Counted from the first letter of the stretch, positions 9,874 to 18,034 are shown. The stretch: DNA of 64,000 bases from Streptomyces cellulosae (GCA_014655195.1 BNBH01000002.1:300671-364670), one strand, 5' to 3'. A program made the numbers and translations. The notes: generated by a model from the sequence alone, not told the origin.

Positions 9874-11079
9874 GTGGACCGCTGCATCGTCCTGGTGGAC
9901 GCCGGGTATCTGCTGGGGGCCGCCGCGAGTCTCCTCGCCGGGGAGCCCTCACGGTCCCGCATCACCGTGGACCACGCCGCCCTGATCCAGGGACTGCGTG
10001 ACCGCGCCGAGAACGACACGCGCCAGCCGCTGCTGCGCATCTACTGGTTCGACGGCGCCCCCGACCGCGTGCCGCAGCCCGAGCACCGCCGGCTGCGCGT
10101 GATGCCCCGGGTCACCGTCCGGCTGGGCGCGCTGACCCGCAGCGACGGGCGCTGGGCGCAGAAGGGCGTGGACGCGGCGATGCACGCCGAGCTGACCGAG
10201 CTCGCCCGCAACCGAGCCTGCTCCGACATCGTCCTCGTCACCGGCGACGGCGACCTGCTGCCCGGCATGATGGCCGCGAAAGAGCACGGGGTCGCCGTGC
10301 ACCTGTGGGCCGTGCAGGCCGCCGACGGCGACTACAACCAGTCCGAGGACCTCGTCGCCGAGGCCGACGAACGCCGGGTCCTGGACCGGGCGTGGATCAC
10401 CCAGGCCGTGCGCGCCAAGGAGATCGGCGGGGTGTGCCCGCCGCCGCCCGTCACCCGGCCCGAGATCGCCGCGATCCTCTCCGCGCCGCTGCCCGACTCC
10501 GCCCTCGCCCCGGCCGCCGAACGCGCCCCCGCCGAGCCGCGCCATGCGGACGCCGCGCACAACGGCACGGTGGAGCGGGCGCCCGCGGCCAAGGGCGTCC
10601 CCACCCCCAAGGACCTGGCCGCGCTGCGCCACCCCGGCCTGCACCAGCCGCAGCAGCCCGCCTCCGCGACCCTGCGGTGGTCCTCCGACAAGGGCTGGGT
10701 GGACCGGCCCGTCGCCGAGCCGCCGGAGGCCGCGTCCATGCCGACGCTGGCGCAGCTGACCACGGCGGAACAGCGGTGGGCGGACCGCGAGGAGGACATC
10801 ACCACCGTGGGCGGCGACCCCTTCGAGGTGGGGCAGGTGTTCGCCCGGCGGTGGGTGGAGCGGCTGGGGGACCAGGGGCATGTGCGGAGGCTCTCCGCGA
10901 TGTATCCGCGGATTCCGCACCGGATCGACGGGGAGCTGCTGCGGTACGCGGCGCGGTTCGGGCTGCTGGCGCACAAGGACGACCAGATCGACGAGAGGGA
11001 TCGGTACGCCATTCGGGCGGGGTTCTGGCGGGAACTGGACACGCGGACGGGGACGGAACGCGCGTCCGCGGGGGAGTAG
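9874..11079 (+). CDS. NYN (PIN-like) domain protein, putative RNase
   Basis: A 401-residue protein with an N-terminal NYN domain (about residues 1-170). Acidic motifs sit at the expected sites: CIVLVDAGYLLG, KGVDAAMHAEL and VTGDGDLLPGM. PIN-fold enzymes use such residues to bind metal and cleave RNA. A Pro/Ala-rich linker (about residues 190-270) follows, then a C-terminal helical domain with FARRWVERLGD and RIPHRIDGELLRYA. GTG 9874 is chosen because GGAAAGAGGG lies about 8 nt upstream; GTG 9865 is too close to that site. The RNA target is unknown. Confidence 0.82.
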   Translation: MDRCIVLVDAGYLLGAAASLLAGEPSRSRITVDHAALIQGLRDRAENDTRQPLLRIYWFDGAPDRVPQPEHRRLRVMPRVTVRLGALTRSDGRWAQKGVDAAMHAELTELARNRACSDIVLVTGDGDLLPGMMAAKEHGVAVHLWAVQAADGDYNQSEDLVAEADERRVLDRAWITQAVRAKEIGGVCPPPPVTRPEIAAILSAPLPDSALAPAAERAPAEPRHADAAHNGTVERAPAAKGVPTPKDLAALRHPGLHQPQQPASATLRWSSDKGWVDRPVAEPPEAASMPTLAQLTTAEQRWADREEDITTVGGDPFEVGQVFARRWVERLGDQGHVRRLSAMYPRIPHRIDGELLRYAARFGLLAHKDDQIDERDRYAIRAGFWRELDTRTGTERASAGE

Positions 11080-11124
11080 AGCCGCGGCGGCTTCGTGGGC
11101 GGGGGCGGTTCCGACACCCGTTCC

Positions 11125-11147
11125 GCGCCGTTCCCCGCGCCCCTCGG
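11125..11147 (+). repeat. Dispersed GC-rich intergenic repeat, single degenerate copy
   Basis: GCGCCGTTCCCCGCGCCCCT is one mismatch from the GCGCAGTTCCCCGCGCCCCT unit repeated at 17799-18055 and found inverted at 31373. It lies between convergent genes. Confidence 0.6.
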
Positions 11148-11171
11148 GTTGTGGGTACGGCGGAGGTCGTG

Positions 11172-11262
11172 GTGGGTCGCTCGCGCAGTGCGGGGCCCGA
11201 CCACTCGATCACGCGGTTGATCTCGACATCGCCGAGCACGATGCGGGTGCGGGTGCGGGCAT
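11172..11262 (-). pseudogene. Possible 5' remnant of an MBL-fold hydrolase gene
   Basis: Just downstream of the TetR gene on the same strand is a GGAGGA ribosome site followed by ATG 11262 and a run of GCACCC hexamers. One frame away, the sequence reads RIVLGDVEINRVIEWSGPA and then loses coding character. That peptide resembles the start of Streptomyces metallo-beta-lactamase-fold hydrolases that often neighbour TetR genes. It looks like a deleted gene of which only start, Shine-Dalgarno and about 25 codons remain, with a frame slip in the hexamer run. The family assignment is from memory. Confidence 0.35.
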
Positions 11263-11292
11263 GGCTGGTCCTCCGGGGAAACGGGACTTGCG

Positions 11293-11979
11293 TCAGGCTG
11301 AGCCGACCTCGCCCGGGGCCGCGTACCGGGCCAGGAACGTGGCTACGGCCTCGTCGATCACCACGTCCGGGCCGGGCCCGGCGGCGATCTCCTCGGTGAA
11401 GCCCATGACGCGCGGCCAGACGAGGAACTCCTGGACCAGGCCCATGAACTGCCGCGCGGCGAGGCGTGTGTCCGGGCAGCGCAGCCGGCCGGCGCGGACC
11501 AGGGCGTCGAGGCGGCCGGTGAACGCCGCCACGACGGGCCCCTTGCCCAGCCGGTGGAACTCGTCCGCGATCCACGGCAGCCGGGCTGACTCCGCGACCA
11601 CGAGCCGCGCGAAGAGGATCTGGTCCGTCTCCTCGGCGAAGCGCCGCAGCGACCGGGCGAAGGCCCGCAGCACCTCCTCCGCGCTCGCGTCCCCGTCGCC
11701 CCCGTCGTCCGCGGCCGACCGCCCGTCCTGCTCGGCGAACGCCGCGAACGCCGCCCAGTGGTGGCGGACCATCTCCCGGAACACCGCCTCCTTCGACCCG
11801 AAGCGGTTGTAGACGGTCTGCCGGGAGACCCCGGCGCGCTCGGCGACCCGCTCCAGGGAGACCCCGGCGTACCGGTCGGCGAGGAACAGCTCCTTCGCCG
11901 CACGCAGGATCTTCAGGTCCGAGGCCGACCTGCGGCGCTCAGTGTCCCGGGCCGGGGCGTCCTCCGTACGGGCGGTCAT
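11293..11979 (-). CDS. TetR/AcrR-family transcriptional regulator
   Basis: A 228-residue repressor-type protein. The N-terminal helix-turn-helix domain spans about residues 20-75 (ILRAAKELFLADRYAGVSLERVAERAGVSRQTVYNRF in pieces), with the TetR recognition helix SRQTVYNRFGS. The C-terminal ligand/dimer domain is all helical (SLRRFAEETDQILFARLVV). The gene is divergent from an ABC exporter, and a 6-9-6 palindrome lies in the shared region, so it probably controls itself and the exporter. The ATG at 11979 sits behind GAGGGAG. Confidence 0.92.
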   Translation of the reverse strand: MTARTEDAPARDTERRRSASDLKILRAAKELFLADRYAGVSLERVAERAGVSRQTVYNRFGSKEAVFREMVRHHWAAFAAFAEQDGRSAADDGGDGDASAEEVLRAFARSLRRFAEETDQILFARLVVAESARLPWIADEFHRLGKGPVVAAFTGRLDALVRAGRLRCPDTRLAARQFMGLVQEFLVWPRVMGFTEEIAAGPGPDVVIDEAVATFLARYAAPGEVGSA

Positions 11980-12004
11980 GCGGGCTCCCTCCTCGCTGCG
12001 GCTC

Positions 12005-12025
12005 TGGACTTTACAGTACAGTCCA
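12005..12025. promoter_or_regulatory. Candidate TetR operator palindrome
   Basis: TGGACT-N9-AGTCCA, with the spacer itself containing TACAGTAC, lies 25 nt upstream of the tetR start and about 130 nt upstream of the ABC gene. Size and position suit a TetR dimer site. Confidence 0.55.
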
Positions 12026-12143
12026 ATTTCGGAGTCCCGCACGCCGTCACGCGTGCCGATCCCTCCCCCGGTGTCCGGTGCGTCCCCCCGGACGAGGCCG
12101 GGCGCAAGGGTGACCCGGGAGCGGAGGGACGGGGGCGACCCCG

Positions 12144-12149
12144 TAGGCT
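12144..12149 (+). promoter_or_regulatory. -10 box (TAGGCT) of a leaderless ABC-transporter mRNA
   Basis: TAGGCT is followed 8 nt later by GTG 12158, with no Shine-Dalgarno between. This is the same spacing as at 27221, 31218, 53181 and, on the minus strand, 16556. Confidence 0.6.
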
Positions 12150-12157
12150 CGTCCCTC

Positions 12158-13177
12158 GTGAGTACGCGCGCGGCACAGGCACATCGGCACGGTGGTGACG
12201 TCGTGTGCGCGGTGCGCGGGCTGACCAAGACCTATCCGGCGGTGCGCGGACGGCGCGGGGTGCCGGCGACGCCCGAGGTACGGGCCACCGACGACGTGGC
12301 CCTGGACATCGCGCGCGGTGAGATCTTCGGCCTGCTCGGGCCGAACGGCGCCGGCAAGTCCACCCTCGTACGGCAGATGACCGGTCTGATGCGGCCCGAC
12401 AGCGGCAGCGTCGAGATCCTCGGCCACGACATCGTCCGCCACCCCGAGCGGGCCTCCCGCATCCTCGCCTACCTCGGGCAGGAGTCCAGCGCGCTGGACG
12501 ACCTGACCGTGTCCCTGGCCGCCGAGACCACCGGCCGGCTGCGCGGGCTCGACGCCCGGCAGGCCCGCGCCGAACGGGACGACGTGCTCGACGAGCTGGG
12601 CCTCGCCGCCCTCGCCTCCCGCCCGCTGCGCAAGCTCTCCGGCGGCCAGCGCCGCCTCGCCTGCTTCGCCGCCGCGCTGGTGGGGGAGCGGCCGCTGCTG
12701 GTGCTCGACGAGCCCACCACCGGCATGGACCCCGTGGCGCGCCGCGCCGTGTGGTCCGCCGTCGACCGGCGGCGCGCCGAGCACGGCACCACGGTGCTGC
12801 TGGTCACCCACAACGTCATCGAGGCCGAGACCGTGCTCGACCGGGTCGCCGTGCTCGACCGCGGCCGGGTCATCGCCTGCGACACCCCGAACGGCCTGAA
12901 GGAACAGGTCGCCGGGGAGGTCCGGGTCGAGCTGGTGTGGCGCGAGGCCGCGCCGCTGCACGTGCCCGAGGTGGCCGCGCTGCGCGACCGGGCCGTCGAG
13001 TCCGGCCGCCGCTGGACCCTGCGGCTCGCGCCCGAGGAGGCCCGCACCGTCGTCGCCACCGTCACCGGCGGCGCCGCGTTCGCGGCCCTCGACGACTTCA
13101 CGCTGGCCACGCCCAGCCTGGAGGACGTCTACCTGGCGCTGGGCGGCGCCGTGCGGCAGGGACTGGTGAAGGCGTGA
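12158..13177 (+). CDS. ABC transporter ATP-binding protein
   Basis: A 339-residue nucleotide-binding subunit of the drug-exporter/ABC-2 type. Walker A is GPNGAGKST, the Q-loop is YLGQES, the signature is LSGGQRR, Walker B is LLVLDEPTTGMD and the switch histidine is in LLVTHN. A C-terminal extension of about 90 residues is typical of ABC-2 exporters. The GTG start is set by the TAGGCT box 8 nt upstream; longer upstream readings overlap the tetR promoter and are rejected. It overlaps or abuts the permease gene and is divergent from the TetR regulator. The cargo is unknown. Confidence 0.93.
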   Translation: MSTRAAQAHRHGGDVVCAVRGLTKTYPAVRGRRGVPATPEVRATDDVALDIARGEIFGLLGPNGAGKSTLVRQMTGLMRPDSGSVEILGHDIVRHPERASRILAYLGQESSALDDLTVSLAAETTGRLRGLDARQARAERDDVLDELGLAALASRPLRKLSGGQRRLACFAAALVGERPLLVLDEPTTGMDPVARRAVWSAVDRRRAEHGTTVLLVTHNVIEAETVLDRVAVLDRGRVIACDTPNGLKEQVAGEVRVELVWREAAPLHVPEVAALRDRAVESGRRWTLRLAPEEARTVVATVTGGAAFAALDDFTLATPSLEDVYLALGGAVRQGLVKA

Positions 13178-13263
13178 GCACACGGGCCGCGGCATCCGTA
13201 CGGAACGGGGCGACCTCCGGAGCGGCTCCGGACGGATCTCCGAGCGAAGGGGAGCAGCACGAC

Positions 13264-14088
13264 GTGAGTGTCGTACCCGCCGGCGCCCTGCCGGCCGGCG
13301 TCCTGACCGCGGAGGAGGCCGCCCCGCCGCGGCCCGCCGCGCTCGGCCCCCGCGCACGGCTGTGGCCGTCCCTGGCGGCCGTGTACCGGGCGCAGCTGTC
13401 CCGGGCCCGGGTGGCGAGGATCCCGCTGCTGTTCGTGGCGACCTTCCAGTCCGTCGGGATCATGATCCTGATGCGCGGGGTCGTCGACGGCGGCGGCGAG
13501 GCGCGCGCCGTGGTCGCCGGATCGTCGGTGCTGGTCGTCGCCTTCGTCGCGCTGAACCTGCTCGCCCAGTACTTCGGCCAGCTCCGCGCCAGCGGCGGAC
13601 TGGACCACTACGCCACCCTGCCCGTGCCGCCCGCGGCCGTGGTGCTCGGCGCGGCCGGCGCCTACGCGTCGTTCACCGTCCCCGGCACCGTCGTCACCGC
13701 CGTGGTCGGCTGCGCCCTGTTCGGGCTGCCGCTCGCCCACCTGTGGGTCCTCGCCGCGGTGATCCCCCTCGCGGGCGCCGCGCTCGCCGGGCTCGGCGCC
13801 GCCCTCGGACTCCTCGCGCCCCGGCCCGAACTGGCCACCCTGCTCGGCCAGCTCGGCATGTCGGCGGCGCTGCTGCTCGGCGTGCTGCCGCCCGAGCGGA
13901 TGCCGGAGGCGGTCCGCCTCGCCCGTGACCTGCTGCCCTCGACCTACGGCGTCGAGGCCTTCGCGCGGACCTTCGCCCCGGATCCCGACTGGGCCCACGT
14001 CCTCGGCGACCTCGCCGTGTGCGGCGTGGTCGGGGTGATCTCGCTGGCCGTGGCGACCTGGGCGTACCGCAGGGCCGCCGTCCGGTGA
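13264..14088 (+). CDS. ABC-2 type transporter permease
   Basis: The membrane partner of the ATPase just upstream, about 274 residues with six predicted transmembrane helices from about residue 50 on (RIPLLFVATFQSVGIMILM, AVVAGSSVLVVAFVALNLL and so on). ABC-2 traits include the ASGGLDHYATLPV segment and a C-terminal LLPSTYGVEAF loop. The chosen GTG 13264 has an AAGGGGAG ribosome site. An alternative GTG 13174 would overlap the ATPase stop (GTGA) and add 30 residues; either is possible. Probable regulation is by the divergent TetR. Confidence 0.88.
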   Translation: MSVVPAGALPAGVLTAEEAAPPRPAALGPRARLWPSLAAVYRAQLSRARVARIPLLFVATFQSVGIMILMRGVVDGGGEARAVVAGSSVLVVAFVALNLLAQYFGQLRASGGLDHYATLPVPPAAVVLGAAGAYASFTVPGTVVTAVVGCALFGLPLAHLWVLAAVIPLAGAALAGLGAALGLLAPRPELATLLGQLGMSAALLLGVLPPERMPEAVRLARDLLPSTYGVEAFARTFAPDPDWAHVLGDLAVCGVVGVISLAVATWAYRRAAVR

Positions 14089-14122
14089 CGCGGCCCACAG
14101 GGACGCCTGGCACGATGGCAGG

Positions 14123-14824
14123 GTGAGCGCACCTCTGACACCCCCGCCACCGCACGACCCCTCCGCGCACGACCCGTGGCAGCCGCCCTCCGGCGCCCCC
14201 GGCGCGGGCGCGCACCGCTACGACGGGAAGCCCGGCCACGCCACCCGTCCGCGGCACGGCTGGTGGCACGACGAGGACGGCCCGGGGATGGCGAAGGAGC
14301 TCCGTGAGGCGGCCGTGGTGGTCGTCGCGGTGGCCCTCGGCGGGGTGCTGCTCGGGGTGCTGTGGTGGTGGCTCGCCCCGCGCGTGCCGCTGGTCGGTGA
14401 CGCCTCGGGGGACGCCTGGGTGGTCTACCTCAAGGACTCCGAGGGCGAGCACAGCATCGGCGTGGACGGCACGTTCACCCTGATCGCCCTGGGCTGCGGC
14501 GCGCTGAGTGCCCTGGCGGTCTTCCTCTTCCGGCGGCGCGGCGGCGTCCCGCTGGTGGTGGGGCTGGCGGTCGGCGGGCTGCTCGGCTCGGTGCTGGCCT
14601 GGCGGCTCGGGGTGTGGCTCGGCCCCTCCCAGGACGTGATCGCGCAGGCCAAGAGCGTCGGGAAGGGCGTCACCTTCGACGCCCCGCTGAAGCTGAACGC
14701 GAAGGGCGCGCTGCTGGCGTGGCCGTTCTCCGCGCTGGTGTTCCACCTGGGCCTGACGGCGCTGTTCGGACCGCGCGACCCGGAGGAGTGGCCGCCGCCG
14801 GGCGAGCGGCAGCCACCCCGGTAA
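14123..14824 (+). CDS. DUF2567 membrane protein
   Basis: A 233-residue protein with a Pro/His-rich cytoplasmic N-terminus and four hydrophobic helices (starting at VVVVAVALGGVLLGVLWWW). The DUF2567 features are the extracytoplasmic loop SGDAWVVYLKDSEGEHSIGVDGTFTL and the SQDVIAQAKS segment. Function is unknown. CACGAT at 14111-14116 lies 6 nt before GTG 14123, suggesting another leaderless start. It follows the ABC permease by 34 nt and could be partly cotranscribed. Confidence 0.82.
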   Translation: MSAPLTPPPPHDPSAHDPWQPPSGAPGAGAHRYDGKPGHATRPRHGWWHDEDGPGMAKELREAAVVVVAVALGGVLLGVLWWWLAPRVPLVGDASGDAWVVYLKDSEGEHSIGVDGTFTLIALGCGALSALAVFLFRRRGGVPLVVGLAVGGLLGSVLAWRLGVWLGPSQDVIAQAKSVGKGVTFDAPLKLNAKGALLAWPFSALVFHLGLTALFGPRDPEEWPPPGERQPPR

Positions 14825-14883
14825 AGGCCCTCACCTGTTCAAGCACCCGGTCCGCGTGTCACCGACGTCCCGGGACAGCACAC

Positions 14884-14958
14884 CTAGGCCGGCCGCCGCC
14901 CGTGGTTGGCCCGCCGCTTCCTGATCCGCCACCTGCGCTTGCGCGTCCGTTTCGACAT
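14884..14958 (-). CDS. 50S ribosomal protein bL37-type peptide (24 aa)
   Basis: A 24-codon gene, ATG 14958 to TAG, behind GGAAGG. The product starts MSKRTRKRRWRI, ends RRANHGRRPA, and has 12 Arg/Lys residues. The pattern (M-[SA]-K-R-x-R-K-R ... ANHG[KR]RP) matches actinobacterial bL37, a tiny ribosomal protein seen in mycobacterial ribosome structures, as I remember it. It differs from the common Streptomyces version by Trp/Ile substitutions, so it may be a second, diverged copy. It is far shorter than usual gene-calling limits. Confidence 0.72.
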   Translation of the reverse strand: MSKRTRKRRWRIRKRRANHGRRPA

Positions 14959-15263
14959 ACCTTCCGTACATAGCCGAGGGCGCGAGAACCGTCGAGGTAC
15001 GGAACAGGCCGTCCCGGGCGCGGAGGCGTCCCCCCGGCCCTAGGCTGCGCTCGGCCCTGGGAAGGGATGCCGGTGCTGCCGTCAGGGCGGGCGGGCACCG
15101 TGCGCGGGCCGACGGGTGGCCTCCGGCCCGGACCGGGTGGACCGTGGACCGGGCCGTGGCGGATGCCGCGGGGCGGAGCGCGTCGTGCGGCCTGGCCCGC
15201 GGAAGGCGGCGCCGGGGCCGGCCGGGCGCGTGGTCCGCGGGTCCCGCGCCGGCGGGCCCGGGA
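14959..15263. other. Gene-poor, extremely GC-rich spacer
   Basis: About 305 nt without a supportable gene. It contains TAGGCT at 15041-15046 and, 20 nt later, GAAGGG directly abutting ATG 15067. The frame from there runs antisense through ybaK and has low-complexity Gly/Arg/Pro composition. I see no terminator, tRNA or convincing repeat. Confidence 0.6.
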
Positions 15264-15764
15264 CTACACCCGGCCGATCGGGGCCAGGACCGCGGAGGTG
15301 AGGTTCGCGAGGTCCGTGGGGGCGAGTTCGACCTCCAGGCCGCGGCGGCCCGCCGAGACGCGGATCGTCCCGTGGCGGGTGGCCGATTCGTCCAGCACCG
15401 TCGGCAGCTTCTTGCGCTGGCCCAGCGGGGAGATGCCGCCCCGCACGTACCCCGTGGTGCGCTCCGCCAGCGCCGGGTCGGCCATCGACGCCCGCTTGCC
15501 GCCGGCCGCCGAGGCCAGCGCCTTCAGGTCGAGCTGGCCCGCGACCGGAACCACCGCCACGGTCAGCGCCCCGTCGACGTCCGCCACCAGCGTCTTGAAG
15601 ACCCGGTCGGGGGAGACCCCCATCGCCTCGGCCGCCTCCTCGCCGTAGCTCGGGTGGGAGGGGTCGTGGTCGTAGGAGTGCACCGTGAACGGCACCCCGG
15701 CCGCGGTGAGCGCCACCGTGGCGGGCGTGCCGTTGGACTGCTGCTTCTTGGACTTCTTGGCCAT
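15264..15764 (-). CDS. ybaK: YbaK/EbsC-type Cys-tRNA(Pro) deacylase
   Basis: A 166-residue trans-editing enzyme of the YbaK family, which hydrolyses Cys (or similar) misattached to tRNA-Pro. It shows FKTLVADVDGALTVAVVPVAGQLDLKALA, with the family Lys in FKTL. GYVRGGISPLGQRKKLPTVLDES follows, containing the GGxSPxG motif of the active-site rim. Length is standard. The ATG at 15764 has GGAGCGG upstream. It stands alone on the minus strand downstream of the LON-domain gene. Confidence 0.92.
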   Translation of the reverse strand: MAKKSKKQQSNGTPATVALTAAGVPFTVHSYDHDPSHPSYGEEAAEAMGVSPDRVFKTLVADVDGALTVAVVPVAGQLDLKALASAAGGKRASMADPALAERTTGYVRGGISPLGQRKKLPTVLDESATRHGTIRVSAGRRGLEVELAPTDLANLTSAVLAPIGRV

Positions 15765-15806
15765 GCCGGTCGCCGCTCCGCAAGCGTGAGTGCGTGTCAG
15801 TACGCG

Positions 15807-16547
15807 TCAGTTGAGACTCGTCGGCGCCCGCGTCAGCTCCGACGCGGGCAACGACGGAAGACTACGGATGATCGCCGTCTCCGTGCGCAGCAGTTTCAGC
15901 TCGTCCCGCAGCCGGGACGCGGTGTCCGGCGCCTGGAGCAGCCGTTGCCGTGTCGGCGTGTCCAGCATCATCGCGGCGGCGACCAGGTACGACACCACGC
16001 TGGGCTCGTCCGGCAGCTCCGCGTCCGAGGTCAGCGACCGCTCCCGCGCCCCCGCGAGACGCTTCTGGTACTGCCGGAACGCCCGCAGCACACCCTCCGC
16101 CAGAGGCCCCGCCTCCTCGCCCGGCTCCTCCTCCAGCGGCTCCAGCTCGGCCGTGAGGAAGGGGCCCGAGGCGTCCACCGACAGCAGCCGCACCCGGGTC
16201 GTCCCGGTCGCCAGCACCTCGAAGGTGCCGTCGGGCCGCTCCCGGATCGTCGCCGCGTCGGCGACGCACCCCACCTTGTGGAAGGCGCGCAGCGGGTCCG
16301 CGCCGAAGCCGGCCGCCGGGCCCCGCTCGGGCACGGCCGTGGGGTCGGGCAGCCCGGGGGCGCTCGGCGCCACCTCGAGGCCGTCCCGGATCGCGACCAC
16401 GGCGAACTGCCGCGGCTCGTCCTCCGGGGTCTTGAGGAGCTCGCGCATCATGGCGCGATAACGCTCCTCGAAGACGTTGAGCGGGAGCACGAGCCCCGGG
16501 AACAGCACCGTGTTCAGGGGGAAGAGCGGAAGCCGGACGGTGGTCAC
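15807..16547 (-). CDS. LON substrate-binding domain protein (no protease domain)
   Basis: A 246-residue protein matching the Lon N-terminal (PUA-like) domain: LPLFPLNTVLFPGLVLPLNVFEERYRAM at the start, then GCVADAATIRERPDGTFEVLATGTTRVRLL and a helical C-terminal half (LRAFRQYQKRLAG). There is no ATPase or Ser/Lys protease domain, as in other stand-alone actinobacterial LON proteins, so it may recognise substrates or act as a scaffold. GTG 16547 lies 8 nt after TAGGCT, which includes the stop codon of the upstream gene; this gene is probably leaderless. Confidence 0.9.
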   Translation of the reverse strand: MTTVRLPLFPLNTVLFPGLVLPLNVFEERYRAMMRELLKTPEDEPRQFAVVAIRDGLEVAPSAPGLPDPTAVPERGPAAGFGADPLRAFHKVGCVADAATIRERPDGTFEVLATGTTRVRLLSVDASGPFLTAELEPLEEEPGEEAGPLAEGVLRAFRQYQKRLAGARERSLTSDAELPDEPSVVSYLVAAAMMLDTPTRQRLLQAPDTASRLRDELKLLRTETAIIRSLPSLPASELTRAPTSLN

Positions 16548-16555
16548 GACGCAAG

Positions 16556-16561
16556 AGCCTA
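16556..16561 (-). promoter_or_regulatory. -10 box (TAGGCT) formed partly by the upstream TAG stop codon
   Basis: On the minus strand, TAG at 16561-16559 ends the upstream gene and is also the first half of TAGGCT, 8 nt before GTG 16547. No Shine-Dalgarno is present. The arrangement is identical to hisI/trpE at 27221. Confidence 0.6.
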
Positions 16562-17638
16562 ATGGCCGCCGGGGTCCGGCCGTCCGCGCCGTTCGCCTCC
16601 TGGACGCCCCGGCACGGCGTCGGAGGCGTCCGTTCCGGTCGTTCCGGCGCCCGACGCGACCTCTCTCAGCACCTCCTGACGGATCTCCAGGAACCGCCCG
16701 AGCGGGTCGTCGGCGTCCCGGTCCCAGGGGAACGAGGTGGCGTACAGGCCGGTCAGCCGGAACTGCTCCACCGCGTCGTGCCGCCGCCCGAGCCGCACCA
16801 GGACGTACGCGAGGAGGTTGCGCGGCTCGGCCGGCCACGGCTGGGCCGACGGCAGCCGCGCGGACAGGGCGACCGCCCGGTCGGCGGCCGCGTCCAGCCG
16901 CGCCCGCTCGACCGCGGGGCCGCAGCCGTCGGTGAGATAGCCGAACGCCGCACGCAGCGGCAGCGCCTGGGTGAGCGAGCCCTCCGGCGCGTCCTGCGCC
17001 GCCGTCTCGGCGAAGTCGAAGCACTCACGGTGCGAGCCGTGCCACGAGGACGCCAGGTAGCGCAGGGCCGCCACATGGCAGCCGTGGTGGTGCGGGGCGC
17101 GGCGCACCGCCGCCTCCCACAGTTCCTCGAAGTACGTGTGGCCGGCCCGCGCGCCGCGCGCGTGGTCCAGGGCCAGCCGCCAGGGCACGGGGTCGCGGTG
17201 GTCCGCGCGGGCGGCGGCGGTGATCAGCGGGCTGACCTCGCGCAGCAGTTCGGCGCGGGCGGGGGAGTCCCAGACGCGGTCCACCGCGCGCTGGGCGTCC
17301 ACCAGCAGTGCGTCCGGGTCGCGCGGGGCGCGGGTCCGCCAGGTGTCCAGCCACTGGGGGCGCGACCGCGCGAACGCGGCGAGGCGGCGTACGTAGCGGT
17401 CGCGGTGCTCCCAGGCGGCCTGGCGGCGGGTGGCCTCGAGCAGCTCGGCCGCGGGGGCGGGGTCGCCGGCGGCGGCTCCGAGCAGGGCTCGGCCCAGGGC
17501 GTCGTCCGGCACGTCGAGGAGGACCTGGTCGTCGGCGGGCAGCGCGGTGTGAGCGGGGGGCGGTGGGGTGCCCGTCCGCTTGTCCCTCGCGCGGGACGTG
17601 TGGGTGAACGCGTGCAGCAGAGCCATGGTGTCGACCAT
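16559..17638 (-). CDS. Helical-repeat (TPR-like) hypothetical protein
   Basis: About 359 residues, all-helical and rich in Ala/Arg. Repeated motifs such as LARAAGDPAPAAELLEATRRQAAWEHRDRYV-type helices and PRNLLAYVLVRLGRRHDAVEQF resemble tetratricopeptide repeats. No catalytic motif is visible. ATG 17638 (MVDTMALLHAF) is preferred. A TTG at 17710 would extend it by 24 residues, but that TTG reads better as part of a TTGACC -35 box. Function is unknown. It is upstream of, and overlaps the promoter of, the LON-domain gene. Confidence 0.7.
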   Translation of the reverse strand: MVDTMALLHAFTHTSRARDKRTGTPPPPAHTALPADDQVLLDVPDDALGRALLGAAAGDPAPAAELLEATRRQAAWEHRDRYVRRLAAFARSRPQWLDTWRTRAPRDPDALLVDAQRAVDRVWDSPARAELLREVSPLITAAARADHRDPVPWRLALDHARGARAGHTYFEELWEAAVRRAPHHHGCHVAALRYLASSWHGSHRECFDFAETAAQDAPEGSLTQALPLRAAFGYLTDGCGPAVERARLDAAADRAVALSARLPSAQPWPAEPRNLLAYVLVRLGRRHDAVEQFRLTGLYATSFPWDRDADDPLGRFLEIRQEVLREVASGAGTTGTDASDAVPGRPGGERRGRPDPGGH

Positions 17639-17798
17639 TGAAAGACCGCTGGTCACGGGGGCGCCAGGGTCCACGCGGAACTCGTGGAAAGTTGTACGGG
17701 GGTGGGTCAAGGGAGGGTAAAAACGGGGGGCTTCCGGGGGCGCGCGGGTTTTTGTGAGCCTCCTCTGTCACACGTGCACCGTGTGGGGGCGGGCGGCC

Positions 17799-17820
17799 GC
17801 GCAGTTCCCCGCGCCCCTTG
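17799..17820 (+). repeat. Intergenic repeat copy 1
   Basis: GCGCAGTTCCCCGCGCCCCT followed by TG. First of five head-to-tail copies before the gene at 18064. Confidence 0.8.
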
Positions 17821-17871
17821 AGGGTGACGCAGGCTCCGTGGGTTCCTTCGCACCGGTGTGCATCTCAGGTC

Positions 17872-17893
17872 GCGCAGTTCCCCGCGCCCCTTG
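17872..17893 (+). repeat. Intergenic repeat copy 2
   Basis: Identical to copy 1 over 22 nt, including the following TTGAGGGTGAC; starts 73 nt after it. Confidence 0.8.
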
Positions 17894-17943
17894 AGGGTGA
17901 CTGCGTCCCGCGCGTTCGCCGGGTCCGGCGGGCAGGTGACGTC

Positions 17944-17963
17944 GCGCAGTTCCCCGCGTCCCC
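17944..17963 (+). repeat. Intergenic repeat copy 3
   Basis: GCGCAGTTCCCCGCGTCCCC, one substitution inside the core; starts 72 nt after copy 2. Confidence 0.75.
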
Positions 17964-17987
17964 AGAGCCCGGTGGTTCGCTCGCGTC

Positions 17988-18009
17988 GCGCAGTCCCCCG
18001 CGCCCCTTG
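17988..18009 (+). repeat. Intergenic repeat copy 4
   Basis: GCGCAGTCCCCCGCGCCCCT then TG; one T-to-C change; starts 44 nt after copy 3. Confidence 0.75.
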
Positions 18010-18034
18010 GGCGGCACTGGAGGCACCCCGCGTC

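Noticed and set aside
15067..15648. A 193-codon plus-strand frame after a TAGGCT box
   Set aside because: ATG directly abuts the purine run, translation is Arg/Gly/Pro-rich, and it runs antisense through ybaK. Kept only as a comment on the spacer.
17639..17710. A 24-residue N-terminal extension of the helical-repeat protein starting at TTG 17710
   Set aside because: The TTG is part of TTGACC, which reads better as a promoter element, and no ribosome site precedes it.
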